This document shows positions 37,060 through 46,530 of a DNA stretch of 64,000 bases, piece by piece (position 1 is the stretch's first letter; every line of letters starts with the position of its first letter). The DNA is from an uncultured Lachnospiraceae bacterium (lineage in GTDB: Bacteria; Bacillota; Clostridia; Lachnospirales; Lachnospiraceae). The position numbers and the translations under genes are program-made. Location of the stretch: assembly GCA_947384285.1 (NCBI GenBank), contig CANDGI010000011.1, positions 21,502-85,501 on the forward strand, read 5' to 3'. The notes under the pieces are model-generated. The model was not told the DNA's origin. It saw only the letters and a list, made by a program, of their open reading frames with translations, and made no database searches.

Positions 37060-38094
37060 ATGGAAAAGGGAGAAATCAGGCTTCGGAAGGTAATTGTGCA
37101 TATTTTGGATGCTTCGGCAGGTGTGCCGGTGCTTTCCGATACACTGTTAGATTACGGTTCGGATTTTGGGGATTTCCTGCGGGAGCATATTTACAAAATT
37201 GAAGCTACAGACGATAAGAAAACCTGTGAATTCCACAAGGAGGAGTCGGAGGTATTTCAGCAGATACAGGATTTTGTGGAAGCTGGGCTGACGGATGAGG
37301 CGTTTATTGCGGCAAGCCAGAATGCGGCCTCTCATCTCTATGGGATTATGAATAAAAATATAGAAATTCCCCAGGCGGATTTTGTGACGGCTTTGTTTGA
37401 AACGGATATGGGAAAATACCTGGCGCTGCTGAAGATGGATTACAAATCATCTTATACCCACAAGACCCAGTCGGATGCTTTTGGCAACAGCAATGAAATC
37501 ATTAAATTCCGGGCAATTCTGCCTACGGAAACCCAGAAGCTGTCCGAGGCCGCCATTATAAATCTTGGGGATTTTGCAATTTCCATGATAGAGAAAAAGT
37601 ATGAGGTCAATGGGGCAAAAACCAATTATTTTTCAAAGCTGTTCCTAAAATGCAGCGGGGCTCTCTCACCCAAATCCCAGCTGTCCATTGTGACCCGTGC
37701 CATTGATACAGTGCAGAAAAAATATTTTAATGATGGGGAACAATTTGAAGCCCAGATGGAGACCAAGCAGATTATCCATGAGCAATTGGCGGAAACGGGA
37801 GCTGTGGATGTGCCTTTCGTTTTGGATAAAGTATTTAAGGAAAAAGAAGCGTACAAGGAAGAGGTTCAGGAAAAGCTGGAAAAATATAAGATGGGAACGG
37901 ATGTGAGGATTGAACCCCAGGCGGAGAGCACCACACGGAAATTTGAAAAGCAGCACCTGACCACCGATACAGGGGTGGAAATCAAGATTCCCATGGAACA
38001 GTACCAGGATGGGGAGCACATTGAATTTCTTACGGAGCCAGACGGGAGCATTTCGATTCTGATTAAAAAAGTGGGGCACATTACTTCGAAATAG
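37060..38094 (+). CDS. Nucleoid-associated protein (NdpA/YejK family)
   Basis: A 344-residue member of the 37-kDa nucleoid-associated family (PF04245-type), seen as binding DNA or RNA in enterobacteria. It starts MEKGEIRLRKVIVHILD and has a middle region with FVTALFETDMGKYLALLKMDYKSSYTHKT and a C-terminal TTDTGVEIKIPMEQYQ. The longer frame back to 36919 includes a dispersed repeat and is not real coding sequence: ATG 37060 is preceded by AGAAGGGA. It ends directly before the BceR-like regulator. Confidence 0.82.
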   Translation: MEKGEIRLRKVIVHILDASAGVPVLSDTLLDYGSDFGDFLREHIYKIEATDDKKTCEFHKEESEVFQQIQDFVEAGLTDEAFIAASQNAASHLYGIMNKNIEIPQADFVTALFETDMGKYLALLKMDYKSSYTHKTQSDAFGNSNEIIKFRAILPTETQKLSEAAIINLGDFAISMIEKKYEVNGAKTNYFSKLFLKCSGALSPKSQLSIVTRAIDTVQKKYFNDGEQFEAQMETKQIIHEQLAETGAVDVPFVLDKVFKEKEAYKEEVQEKLEKYKMGTDVRIEPQAESTTRKFEKQHLTTDTGVEIKIPMEQYQDGEHIEFLTEPDGSISILIKKVGHITSK

Positions 38095-38103
38095 GTGAGG
38101 GCA

Positions 38104-38778
38104 TTGAACGGTAAAATATTGATTGTGGAAGATGAGCCTGTCATAAGCCGGGAGCTTCAGGCGCTTTTGGAGCAGGCAGGGTATCAGGCTGCGGAAGTAA
38201 AAGAATTTCAGAATATCCTGCCACAGGTTCAAAAAGAACAGCCGGACTTGGTTCTTCTGGATGTGAACCTTCCTGGCTGCAGCGGCTTTGATATCTGTAT
38301 GCAGATTCGGGAGCAGATGGAAGTCCCGGTGATTTTTTTGACGGGCCGCACAGACTCCATGGATGAGCTGACAGGCATTTTAAAAGGCGGGGACGACTAT
38401 ATCACCAAGCCCTACCAGGCGCCTGTCCTGCTGGCAAGGATTGGGGCGGTGCTGAAACGGACAAAAGGGATTTCTAAGAAAGAGCGGACGCGTTTTACCT
38501 GGAAAGGGGTGGAACTAGACATTGGAGGCTGTTCCCTTTCCAGCCAGGGCAGGCTGGCAGAGCTTACGAAAAATGAGATGAAGATTATGCATCTGCTGTT
38601 TCTCCATCCAGGGGAATATGTTTCACGGATGGATTTGGTGGAATACCTTTGGGAAAATCAGGTCTTCATTGATGACAACGCCTTGAGCGTGCATATAACG
38701 AGAATCCGTGAAAAGCTTAGAGCCATTGGCGTCCATGATTTTATCGAAACTAAAAGAGGGATGGGATACCGGATATGA
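38104..38778 (+). CDS. OmpR-family response regulator, BceR-like
   Basis: A 224-residue regulator with a receiver (ILIVEDEPVI, phospho-acceptor in LVLLDVNLPG, Lys in YITKPYQAP) and a winged-helix DNA-binding domain (LTKNEMKIMHLLFLHPGEYVSR, ending LDIETKRGMGYRI-like). It is paired with the kinase behind it and with the ABC transporter, the order of BceR-type bacitracin sensors. Start is TTG 38104 or GTG 38095, which follows the previous stop at once; the choice is uncertain. Confidence 0.9.
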   Translation: MNGKILIVEDEPVISRELQALLEQAGYQAAEVKEFQNILPQVQKEQPDLVLLDVNLPGCSGFDICMQIREQMEVPVIFLTGRTDSMDELTGILKGGDDYITKPYQAPVLLARIGAVLKRTKGISKKERTRFTWKGVELDIGGCSLSSQGRLAELTKNEMKIMHLLFLHPGEYVSRMDLVEYLWENQVFIDDNALSVHITRIREKLRAIGVHDFIETKRGMGYRI

Positions 38779-39932
38779 AGCTCCAGGCATTTTTAAAAGA
38801 TAAATTTTTGCTTTTGCTGCTGCAGGTTTCCTGCATGGGCGCATTGATGGTATTTCTGCGTTTTACCGGATACAGCAAGGCGGGCGCAGCGCTGATTTTG
38901 GTTTTCTGGCTTTTGATTCTGTGTATCTGGCTGTCTGCCGCATATTTTTCCAGAAAAAAGCATTTTGACGAAATAGAAAAGATTTTGGAGCAGGTGGACC
39001 AGAGATATCTCTTAGGGGAATTGCTGCCGCCCTCCTTCCGGCTGGAGGACAAGCTGTACCAAGGATATTTCCGGCGATCTAATAAGGCGGTGATTGAGCG
39101 GATACACAGGATGGAAGAAGAGCAGCAGGAGTACCGGGAATATATCGAACGCTGGGTTCACGAGATAAAAGCGCCCATAACGGGAATTGATGCAATCTGC
39201 GGCAATGCAGGAAGGGCAAGGATGTGGGAAATCTGTGCCACGGGAACAGAAGTGGAAGGAGATTTGGGACACAGCAGGCCAGAAGTGGAAGGAGATTTAG
39301 GACACAGCAGGCCAGAAGTGGAAGGAAAATTGAAGCATAGCGGGACAGACGTGAAAGAAAACCTGCGCGCTATCCGCATGGAGAACCGGAAAATTGAGAA
39401 TTATGTGGACATGGTTCTCTACTATGCAAGGTCAGGGGCAGTCTATAAAGATTATTTTATCCAGGAGACAAACCTGCAGGAGGTTGCAGAGGAGGTTCTG
39501 TTAAAGAACCGGCTGCTGCTGATTCGGAACCATGTCAGCGCAGATGTGCAGTGTGAAGATGCCGTCTATACGGACCGGAAGTGGATTGGATTTATCTTGG
39601 AGCAGATGATTTTGAACAGTGTGAAATACTGTTCCAAGTCCCCGTTGTTTCGCATGTACACGAAAGAGAAGCAAAATGGGGTTGTTTTTGTATTGGAGGA
39701 CAATGGAGAGGGGATTCCCCCGGAGGAGCTTTCCCGTATTTTTGAAAAAGGATTTACAGGCAGCAACGGGAGGAACCATGAAAGAGCTACGGGAATGGGG
39801 CTTTATCTTTGCAAAAAGCTTTGCGGCAGGCTGGGCGTAGGGCTGTCTGCGGAGTCCGTGCCAGGGGAAGGCACAAGGATGCTGCTGGTGTTTCCAGTCA
39901 GCAGCTATATTATCCGGGAATTGGAGCATTGA
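38775..39932 (+). CDS. Sensor histidine kinase, BceS-like with repeat insertion
   Basis: A 385-residue membrane kinase with two hydrophobic segments (about 10-30 and 35-55) and almost no extracellular loop, as in intramembrane-sensing BceS kinases that detect peptides through the partner ABC transporter. His129 lies in WVHEIKAPITGID, and the ATPase has NSVKYC, EDNGEGIP and GMGLYLCKKL. Between the two phosphotransfer helices lies an insertion of about 45 residues made of 11-residue repeats (EVEGDLGHSRP), which is absent in ordinary members. It overlaps the regulator by 4 bases. Confidence 0.9.
   Translation: MKLQAFLKDKFLLLLLQVSCMGALMVFLRFTGYSKAGAALILVFWLLILCIWLSAAYFSRKKHFDEIEKILEQVDQRYLLGELLPPSFRLEDKLYQGYFRRSNKAVIERIHRMEEEQQEYREYIERWVHEIKAPITGIDAICGNAGRARMWEICATGTEVEGDLGHSRPEVEGDLGHSRPEVEGKLKHSGTDVKENLRAIRMENRKIENYVDMVLYYARSGAVYKDYFIQETNLQEVAEEVLLKNRLLLIRNHVSADVQCEDAVYTDRKWIGFILEQMILNSVKYCSKSPLFRMYTKEKQNGVVFVLEDNGEGIPPEELSRIFEKGFTGSNGRNHERATGMGLYLCKKLCGRLGVGLSAESVPGEGTRMLLVFPVSSYIIRELEH
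39249..39362 (+). repeat. 33-bp tandem repeat inside the kinase gene
   Basis: Three full units (39249-39281, 39282-39314, 39315-39347) and a partial fourth encode EVEGDLGHSRP, EVEGDLGHSRP, EVEGKLKHSGT and DVKENL. The first two differ by one base, so they are recent. Confidence 0.9.
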
Positions 39933-40101
39933 GAAGGAGGGTTTACAGGCTTTTCATTTTGAGTCAAAAAGAAATTTTTCATTGCATATTAAGATATAAA
40001 TGCCCCCAGCCTTACGAAACTGTAAGATAATTGCAATAGAATCCCATACCGGAGAACACATAACTCTGATATAATCGAAAAAGATTAGAGGAGGAAGAAA
40101 T

Positions 40102-40866
40102 ATGAGTGATGATATCAGAGTATGCGATGTGGAAAAATATTACGGAAACGCATCCAATGTGACAAAGGCGGTGGACCGTGTCACCTTTCGGGTAGGGCAG
40201 GGGGAATTTGTGGGGATTATGGGCGCCTCCGGTTCCGGCAAGACCACACTGCTGAATATGCTTGCCACCATTGACCAGGTAACTTCCGGGCATATTTATT
40301 ATGGGGATACGGATATTACGGAGCTGTCGGAGGAGGGGCTGTCAGAATTCCGCAGGAAAAACCTTGGCTTTGTCTTTCAGGAGTATAATCTTTTGGACAC
40401 CTTAACCATAGAGGAAAATATTATTCTGGCGCTGGCCTTGCAGGAGCGGAAAAAACAGGAAATCCAGGAAACCTGCAGCCAGGTGATGGAATTGATGGGA
40501 ATTGCAGATATCAGGGAAAAATTTCCCTACCAGGTTTCCGGCGGGCAGAAACAGCGGTGCGCCTGTGCCCGGGCAATGGTGAACCATCCCAGGCTGCTTT
40601 TGGCAGATGAGCCTACCGGGGCGCTGGATTCCCGTTCTGCCCAGACCTTATTGGAGACATTTACGGGTTTGAACCAAAGGATGGGAGCCACGATTCTTAT
40701 GGTGACCCACGATGCTTTTTCCGCAAGCTATTGCAGCAGGATTTTGTTTTTGAAGGATGGGCGGATATTTCATGAGCTGGTGCGGGGCGCAAAGGCCAGG
40801 AATGTATTTTTACAGGAAATTTTAGAGGTATTATCCCTGACGGGAGGTGTGAATCCTGATGATTGA
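40102..40866 (+). CDS. ABC transporter ATP-binding protein, BceA-like
   Basis: A 254-residue ATPase of the peptide-detoxification (MacB/BceA) group. It has GASGSGKTT, the Q-loop VFQEYNLL, signature VSGGQKQR and Walker B LLLADEPTGALD, plus the group's VTHDAFSASYCSRI. It overlaps the permease gene by 8 bases. With BceB it removes antimicrobial peptides such as bacitracin from their target and signals to the kinase. Confidence 0.94.
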   Translation: MSDDIRVCDVEKYYGNASNVTKAVDRVTFRVGQGEFVGIMGASGSGKTTLLNMLATIDQVTSGHIYYGDTDITELSEEGLSEFRRKNLGFVFQEYNLLDTLTIEENIILALALQERKKQEIQETCSQVMELMGIADIREKFPYQVSGGQKQRCACARAMVNHPRLLLADEPTGALDSRSAQTLLETFTGLNQRMGATILMVTHDAFSASYCSRILFLKDGRIFHELVRGAKARNVFLQEILEVLSLTGGVNPDD

Positions 40867-42976
40867 TGGAGTTTCGCCACATGGGCATCGTTACCGGAGA
40901 AATTTAAAGGTTAAGAATGTACTGGCCTATCGGAATATGAAGCGTTCTGCCAGGGACTATCTTGTTTACCTGCTGACCATGACAATTATAAATGCATTGA
41001 TGTATGCCTTTAACAGCCTGATTTTCCAGAATGGCCTGCGGGAATATTTTGGAATGGAAGGGGTCATGGAGGTAATGATTGGCCTGGCAACGGTATTTAT
41101 TGTGCTGATTGCGGCATGGCTGATTCATTACATGGTAAGGTTTATGCTGGAAAAACGGAGTGATGAGTTTGGGATTTACCTTCTGCTTGGGATGAAAAAG
41201 AAAACCGTTGCCAGCTTGTATATGCGGGAGAACCTGCTGTTGGGAGGGATTTCTTTTCTGCTAGGAATTCTGTTTGGGATATTATTGCAGCAGGTTTTGG
41301 CTATGGTAATGTTTTCCATGGTGCGGATGGAATACCACCTTAAGATTTCCTTCCATCTGCCTACCATGCTTACAACCTTGCTCTGTTATGCCGGGTGCTA
41401 TCTGCTGGCATTGTTCCGGTGCCGGCGGAAGTTTCGGAAAATGAACATCAAAAGCCTGATGAATGCCAGGCGCCAGAACGAGGAAATCAAAGAAAAGCAT
41501 GAGGGGGCAAGGCGTGTGCTTTTTCCCATATCTATTTTATTCATCCTGATGTTCTGGGCCTTGTTTGGAAGATTGGGCAGTACGTTTCAGGTTATGGTTT
41601 TTCTGGTTGGGCTGGTGCTTACGATTTATCTTTTTTACCTGGGGATGTCTGCATGGGTCATCTGCTATGTGAGGAGACGGGGAGCCTTGGTTTACCAGGG
41701 GCAGAACCTGTTTCTGCTGCGGCAGTTTGCTTCGAAGGTGCGGACGATGCAGTTTACCATGGGAACGCTGACGGCTTTGTTCACCCTTGCATTGCTGGGA
41801 GCTTCCATTGCCTTATTGTTTAGTGATTATGAAAATACAGTGCTGGAAGGGAAGTTTCCCTTTGACGTCCAGGCATACAGCAACGACATTCAGTATGGTT
41901 TTGAGGATGAACTGCGGATACTTCGTAAAAATACAGAAGTTTCTGGGCACTATATTTACCATATCTATACGGATAAAGAGAATCAGGTAAATACCTGGAT
42001 GCTGACCCATTTGAAGGTATGGGGAACCATGTATTGCAAAGGGGATGGCAGCCCCGACGCTGGGAAAATCAAAAAGATGCTGGAGAAGGACGGGGTTTAC
42101 TATGCCTATGATACCTATATGGGCATTTCTGATTACAATTATCTGCGCGGCATGCTGGGGTATGCCCAGGCAGAGCTGGGAGAAGGGGAATACCTGGTGC
42201 AGGTAAAGCCCCGCCTTTTGGAAGAAATGCAGGGGATCGGGAAGGATTTGAAGATAAGAGATGCGGCAGGAAATGGTTTCCTCTCCTGTCGGGAAGTCTG
42301 TGGGGAGCCTTTCTCCCAGGACGGGCATAACGGTGCAGATTATATTGTCGTTGTACCGGATGAGGTTTTAAGGCGCATGGAGCCTTTTTATTCTGAACTG
42401 GTGGCGGATTTGGCAGAAACGGCTCCCCTTGGCCTGGAAGATAAGCTGGATGATTTGAGGACGGTTGAGAGTTCTACGTCCCAATGGTATCAGGAGAACG
42501 ATTTGCGGGGCGGCTCGGATATGATTATTTCCAGTGTGTTGGTGAACCAGGTGCGGGATAACCTGATACCGGAAATGAAATACATGCTTGCTTCTTTGAT
42601 GATTCCCTTGCTCTACCTTGGACTGGTGTTTGTATGCGTAGCAGTGACCGTGCTTTCGGTGCAGCAGCTAAGCGATTCGGCAAAATATAAGGCAAACTAT
42701 GATGTGCTGGCGAAGCTGGGGCTTGGCCGGGCGCAGATCCGGCGTCTGATCGGCAGGCAGCTGTCTGCCTACTACCTGTGCCCGGCAATCCTTGCCATTG
42801 TCATCAGCGGAAGGATGATCTTGCTTGTCAGCAGCCGTTTTGTGGAGGCCACCGGGGTGCCTGCGGCGCCGGGAGTGTTTTTCTTAAGGAGTATTTGTTT
42901 GTTCTTTGGGATTTATCTGGTTTATTTTATGGTGACATATGTGTGTTTCTTACGCAATGTGCAGCAGGATGGGTAG
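40859..42976 (+). CDS. ABC transporter permease, BceB-like
   Basis: A 705-residue FtsX-type permease with about ten membrane helices and a large extracellular domain of some 220 residues (between about helices 7 and 8, around 41850-42550), the arrangement of BceB proteins that bind peptide. The N-terminus has KNVLAYRNMKRSARDYLVYLLTM, typical of the group. Its ATG overlaps the ATPase gene and follows GGGAGGTG. Together the four genes form a BceRS-BceAB module; the peptide sensed is not known. Confidence 0.92.
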   Translation: MIDGVSPHGHRYRRNLKVKNVLAYRNMKRSARDYLVYLLTMTIINALMYAFNSLIFQNGLREYFGMEGVMEVMIGLATVFIVLIAAWLIHYMVRFMLEKRSDEFGIYLLLGMKKKTVASLYMRENLLLGGISFLLGILFGILLQQVLAMVMFSMVRMEYHLKISFHLPTMLTTLLCYAGCYLLALFRCRRKFRKMNIKSLMNARRQNEEIKEKHEGARRVLFPISILFILMFWALFGRLGSTFQVMVFLVGLVLTIYLFYLGMSAWVICYVRRRGALVYQGQNLFLLRQFASKVRTMQFTMGTLTALFTLALLGASIALLFSDYENTVLEGKFPFDVQAYSNDIQYGFEDELRILRKNTEVSGHYIYHIYTDKENQVNTWMLTHLKVWGTMYCKGDGSPDAGKIKKMLEKDGVYYAYDTYMGISDYNYLRGMLGYAQAELGEGEYLVQVKPRLLEEMQGIGKDLKIRDAAGNGFLSCREVCGEPFSQDGHNGADYIVVVPDEVLRRMEPFYSELVADLAETAPLGLEDKLDDLRTVESSTSQWYQENDLRGGSDMIISSVLVNQVRDNLIPEMKYMLASLMIPLLYLGLVFVCVAVTVLSVQQLSDSAKYKANYDVLAKLGLGRAQIRRLIGRQLSAYYLCPAILAIVISGRMILLVSSRFVEATGVPAAPGVFFLRSICLFFGIYLVYFMVTYVCFLRNVQQDG

Positions 42977-43283
42977 GGGCGTTCCAGCTGTTTTGAATGT
43001 GATAGAGATAATTAAAGAATTGGCTGAAAAGCTTGAACGTCAAATAATAATAGATGATTTAAGTAAAATGGAGTCAATGGGGGAGTTAAAAGAATTTATT
43101 GAAAAGCTCTGGGCAAAAAATGGATAAGAATTATCAGCAAAGAGGGTGTCAAGCGGCATCCTCTTGCTCATTGAATTTTCTGGTCAAAATAATTGGGCAC
43201 TATGTTTTGCTGGGATTTCAAAATGTTCAAGCGTTGTGCACTGGCGGCAGTAACAAAAAAAATAAAAAAATTGAAAAAAGGCC
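42977..43283. other. Spacer with small ORF remnant
   Basis: A short frame (42999-43127, 42 codons; EIIKELAEKLERQI and KMESMGELKEFIEKLWAKNG) has good helix-forming composition but no ribosome binding site and an AT-rich base composition unlike its neighbours. It may be the end of a lost gene. Nothing else is evident before the tRNA promoter. Confidence 0.4.
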
Positions 43284-43312
43284 TTGACATTTTTCCCCAT
43301 CTTATATATAAT
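43284..43312 (+). promoter_or_regulatory. Consensus promoter of tRNA-Leu
   Basis: TTGACA (43284-43289) and TATAAT (43307-43312) with a 17-bp spacer, a perfect sigma-A consensus, 18 bases before the tRNA. Confidence 0.9.
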
Positions 43313-43330
43313 AGCTATTGTCAGTTTTGT

Positions 43331-43414
43331 GCAGGAGTGGCGGAATTGGCAGACGCGCAGGCTTCAGGTGCCTGTGGTAGCAATATCGTGTGGGTTCAAG
43401 TCCCATCTCCTGCA
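43331..43414 (+). tRNA. tRNA-Leu (anticodon CAG)
   Basis: A class II tRNA of 84 bases with a long variable arm. The acceptor pairs GCAGGAG with CTCCTGC, the anticodon stem CAGGC/GCCTG encloses a loop with anticodon CAG, and the T arm has GGTTCAAGTCC. The discriminator is A and CCA is not encoded. A strong promoter and a terminator flank it. Confidence 0.95.
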
Positions 43415-43420
43415 TCTAGA

Positions 43421-43452
43421 AAAAGAGCTGTTGCGCAGGCAATAGCTCTTTT
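43421..43452 (+). terminator. Intrinsic terminator of tRNA-Leu
   Basis: AAAAGAGCT and AGCTCTTTT form a stem around a 14-base loop right after the tRNA, with a T-run in the right arm. Confidence 0.85.
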
Positions 43453-43560
43453 CATGCTATCTATGGAAAAATATGAAAATGTAAAATTCTGCGGATTTTT
43501 GCAAAAAAATAAAGGAAATAAAGAATTAGTGCGGAATATATCATGTAGAGGTGATGGGAG

Positions 43561-44568
43561 ATGCTCATTAGAGAAAATATAGAGCTGCTGGAACGTACCT
43601 ATTTAAGCCCTTTTGCTGCCTTAAGCGAGAATTCCAAGGGACGTGGCAGAGAAGAACCCCAATGTGATATCCGTCCTGTTTTTCAAAGGGACAGGGACAG
43701 AATTCTCCATTGCAAGTCATTCCGGCGGCTGAAACATAAAACACAGGTATTTTTAACGCCCCGGGGAGATCATTACCGGACAAGGCTGACCCATACGCTG
43801 GAAGTTTCACAGAATGCCAGAACCATTGCAAAGGCTTTAAGGCTCAACGAGGATTTGGTGGAAGCCATTGCGCTTGGGCATGATTTGGGACATACCCCTT
43901 TTGGACATGCCGGTGAAAATATGCTGAATTCCCTTTGCGAGGATGGGTTCAAGCACAATGAACAGAGTGTCCGGATTGTGGAGATTTTGGAGAAAAATGG
44001 AAGAGGGCTGAACTTAACCTGGGAGGTTCGGGATGGAATGCTGAACCATCAGACCAGATTGATGCCATCCACAATGGAAGGAAAAATCGTCCGCCTTTCG
44101 GATAAAATTGCATATATTAATCATGATATTGATGATGCCATCCGGGGAAAGGTGCTTTCGGAAGAAGATATCCCAGCGAAATACCGGGAGATTCTGGGAA
44201 ATACTACCAGGAAGCGTTTGGACACCCTGATACATAATATTATTACCAACAGCCTGGGGAAAAACGATATCTGCATGTCAAAGGATGTGGAGCAGGCCAT
44301 GCAGGGACTGCGGAAGTTCATGTTTGCGCATGTGTACCGGAATCCGTTGGCAAAAGGGGAGGAAGACCGGGCAAAGGATTTGCTGAGCAGGCTTTTCTAC
44401 TATTATAATAAAAATATAGATTGTCTCCCAGAACAATATTTAAGGATGATGGAGCAGGGAGAGAAAAAAGAACGGGTGGTCTGCGATTATATTGCAGGGA
44501 TGACAGACCGCTATGCCATTGCCAAATTTGAAGAATATTTTATGCCCAAGGCATGGCAGATTAACTAG
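43561..44568 (+). CDS. dgt: Deoxyguanosinetriphosphate triphosphohydrolase-like protein
   Basis: A 335-residue HD-domain enzyme of the dGTPase family, which cleaves dNTPs to nucleoside and triphosphate. The key motifs are RRLKHKTQVF, TRLTHTLEVSQ, the metal pair in ALGHDLGHTPFGHAGE and LSDKIAYINHDIDDA. It begins the conserved dgt-dnaG-rpoD cluster, with 14 bases before dnaG. The start at ATG 43561 follows a GGTGATGGGAG site. Confidence 0.94.
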   Translation: MLIRENIELLERTYLSPFAALSENSKGRGREEPQCDIRPVFQRDRDRILHCKSFRRLKHKTQVFLTPRGDHYRTRLTHTLEVSQNARTIAKALRLNEDLVEAIALGHDLGHTPFGHAGENMLNSLCEDGFKHNEQSVRIVEILEKNGRGLNLTWEVRDGMLNHQTRLMPSTMEGKIVRLSDKIAYINHDIDDAIRGKVLSEEDIPAKYREILGNTTRKRLDTLIHNIITNSLGKNDICMSKDVEQAMQGLRKFMFAHVYRNPLAKGEEDRAKDLLSRLFYYYNKNIDCLPEQYLRMMEQGEKKERVVCDYIAGMTDRYAIAKFEEYFMPKAWQIN

Positions 44569-44582
44569 GGAAGGAGAAATGA

Positions 44583-46367
44583 ATGCCTTATTATTCAGAT
44601 GAATTGGTTGAGGAAGTCCGTTCTGCCAATGATATTGTGGATGTGATTTCCGGGTATGTGCGTTTACAGAAAAAGGGCAGGGATTATTTCGGCCTGTGCC
44701 CCTTTCATAACGAGCGAACCCCGTCTTTTTCCGTGTCCCAGGCAAAACAGATGTATTACTGTTTCGGCTGCGGTGCTGGGGGGAATGCGCTTACCTTTTT
44801 GATGCAGTATGAGAATGCAACATTTCAGGAAGCACTGGAAATCCTTGCGCAGAAAGCAGGAATTGAGCTTCCCAAATATGAAATGTCAGGAAAGGAGAGG
44901 CAGGAAGCCGACAAGCGGGCAAGGCTTTTGGAAATCAACAAAGCGGCTGCAAAATATTTCTATGCCCAGCTTCGCATGGAGCAGGGGCGGCAGGGAATGG
45001 AATATTTTGTGAACCGGGGCTTAAGCCCGGAGATTATGAAGAAGTTTGGATTGGGATATTCCAATAAATTCAGTGACGATTTGTACCAATACCTCCGCAG
45101 GCAAGGGTACGAGGATGGTATTTTAAAGGATTCCGGGCTGGTTGCCATAGAAGAAAGCAGAGGCGGCAGGGATAAGTTTTGGAACCGTGTGATGTTTCCG
45201 ATTATGGATGTGAACCATCGTGTCATTGGATTTGGTGGGCGGGTGATGGGACAGGGAGAACCCAAATATATGAATTCACCGGAGACCATGATTTTTGATA
45301 AGAGCAGGAATCTTTACGGGCTGAATATTGCCAGGTCTTCCAGAAGGCCAGGGATACTGCTGTGCGAAGGCTATATGGATGTGATTGCTTTGCACCAGGC
45401 AGGGTTTGATAATGCGGCTGCGTCTCTTGGAACCTCATTTACCCAGGGCCATGCTTCCCTGTTGAAGCGGTATACCAAGGAGGTATATTGTACCTTTGAC
45501 AGCGATGAGGCAGGGACGAAGGCGGCATTGCGGGCAATTCCGATTTTGAAGGATGCGGGCATAAGCGTGAAGATTATCAGTATGAAGCCATATAAGGATC
45601 CGGATGAATTTATCCGCAATGAGGGTGCCGGCAGCTACCAGGAAAGGATAAACAATGCAAAGAATAGTTTTATGTTTGAAATAGAGGCGATGGAACGGGA
45701 CTATGATTTTACAGACCCGGAGAGCAAGACGTTATTTTATAATGGGATTGCGGAAAAGATTTTACAATTTGAGGAGGAGCTGGAGCGGGACAATTATATT
45801 GAGGCGGTGGCTAAAGAATATCAAATCGGTTATGAGAATTTAAGGAAGCTGGTGATGCATTTAGGCACCAAGGCAGGGTTCGGCAGGGAGGCTCGTTCCC
45901 TGAAATCCGGCATCAATGAAAATAAAAAGCGGGCCAGGGAGGATGGCATCAAGCAGTCCCAGAAGCTGATGCTTACCTGGCTGATTGAAAAGCCGGAATT
46001 GTTTGAAGTGGTTGCGCCTTATATCGGGCCGGAAGATTTTACGGAGGAATTGTACCAGAAAGCTGCGAAGGAAGTATTTGCCCAGTGCCGGAAAGGGGGA
46101 TTGAATCCGGCGGGGATTATCAGCATGTTTACGGATGAGGAACAGCAGAGGGAAATTGCCGGGCTGTTTCATGCAAAGCTTTTGAATGTGGAGACCCAGG
46201 CGGAGAAGGAGAAGGCTTTGAAGGAGACGGTGATACGAGTGAAGGAGAATAGCATCAATTACCGGTCCCATCATTTGGATCCTTCGGATTTGGAGGGGCT
46301 GCAGAAGCTGGTTGCAGATAAGAAGAGGATGCAGGAGTTGAGAGGGGCGCGGTTTGGGATAGAGTAG
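44583..46367 (+). CDS. dnaG: DNA primase DnaG
   Basis: A 594-residue primase that makes RNA primers for DNA replication. The N-terminal zinc finger is CPFHNERTPSF with YYCFGCGAGG; the TOPRIM core has LCEGYMDVIALHQAG and FDSDEAGTKA. The C-terminal part is the DnaB-binding helicase-interacting region. It follows dgt closely and precedes rpoD by about 160 bases. AAGGAG precedes the ATG. Confidence 0.97.
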   Translation: MPYYSDELVEEVRSANDIVDVISGYVRLQKKGRDYFGLCPFHNERTPSFSVSQAKQMYYCFGCGAGGNALTFLMQYENATFQEALEILAQKAGIELPKYEMSGKERQEADKRARLLEINKAAAKYFYAQLRMEQGRQGMEYFVNRGLSPEIMKKFGLGYSNKFSDDLYQYLRRQGYEDGILKDSGLVAIEESRGGRDKFWNRVMFPIMDVNHRVIGFGGRVMGQGEPKYMNSPETMIFDKSRNLYGLNIARSSRRPGILLCEGYMDVIALHQAGFDNAAASLGTSFTQGHASLLKRYTKEVYCTFDSDEAGTKAALRAIPILKDAGISVKIISMKPYKDPDEFIRNEGAGSYQERINNAKNSFMFEIEAMERDYDFTDPESKTLFYNGIAEKILQFEEELERDNYIEAVAKEYQIGYENLRKLVMHLGTKAGFGREARSLKSGINENKKRAREDGIKQSQKLMLTWLIEKPELFEVVAPYIGPEDFTEELYQKAAKEVFAQCRKGGLNPAGIISMFTDEEQQREIAGLFHAKLLNVETQAEKEKALKETVIRVKENSINYRSHHLDPSDLEGLQKLVADKKRMQELRGARFGIE

Positions 46368-46530
46368 AGAGACTGAGGGGATTTTAATGAACAATCATCA
46401 GGGCTCCTCCCAACAAACAGCTGGAGATTGAGAGGAGTGTGAGGGAAAGAGGGCTGTTAGGTTCCTCCTCATGGTATATTTCCACCAATTAGGGACAAAA
46501 TATAAACAACGAATGGAAGGATGAAACGAA

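Noticed and set aside
42939-43127. 62-codon frame after the BceB-like gene
   Set aside because: The first 20 codons lie inside the permease gene and there is no ribosome binding site; at best the end is a remnant, listed as such.
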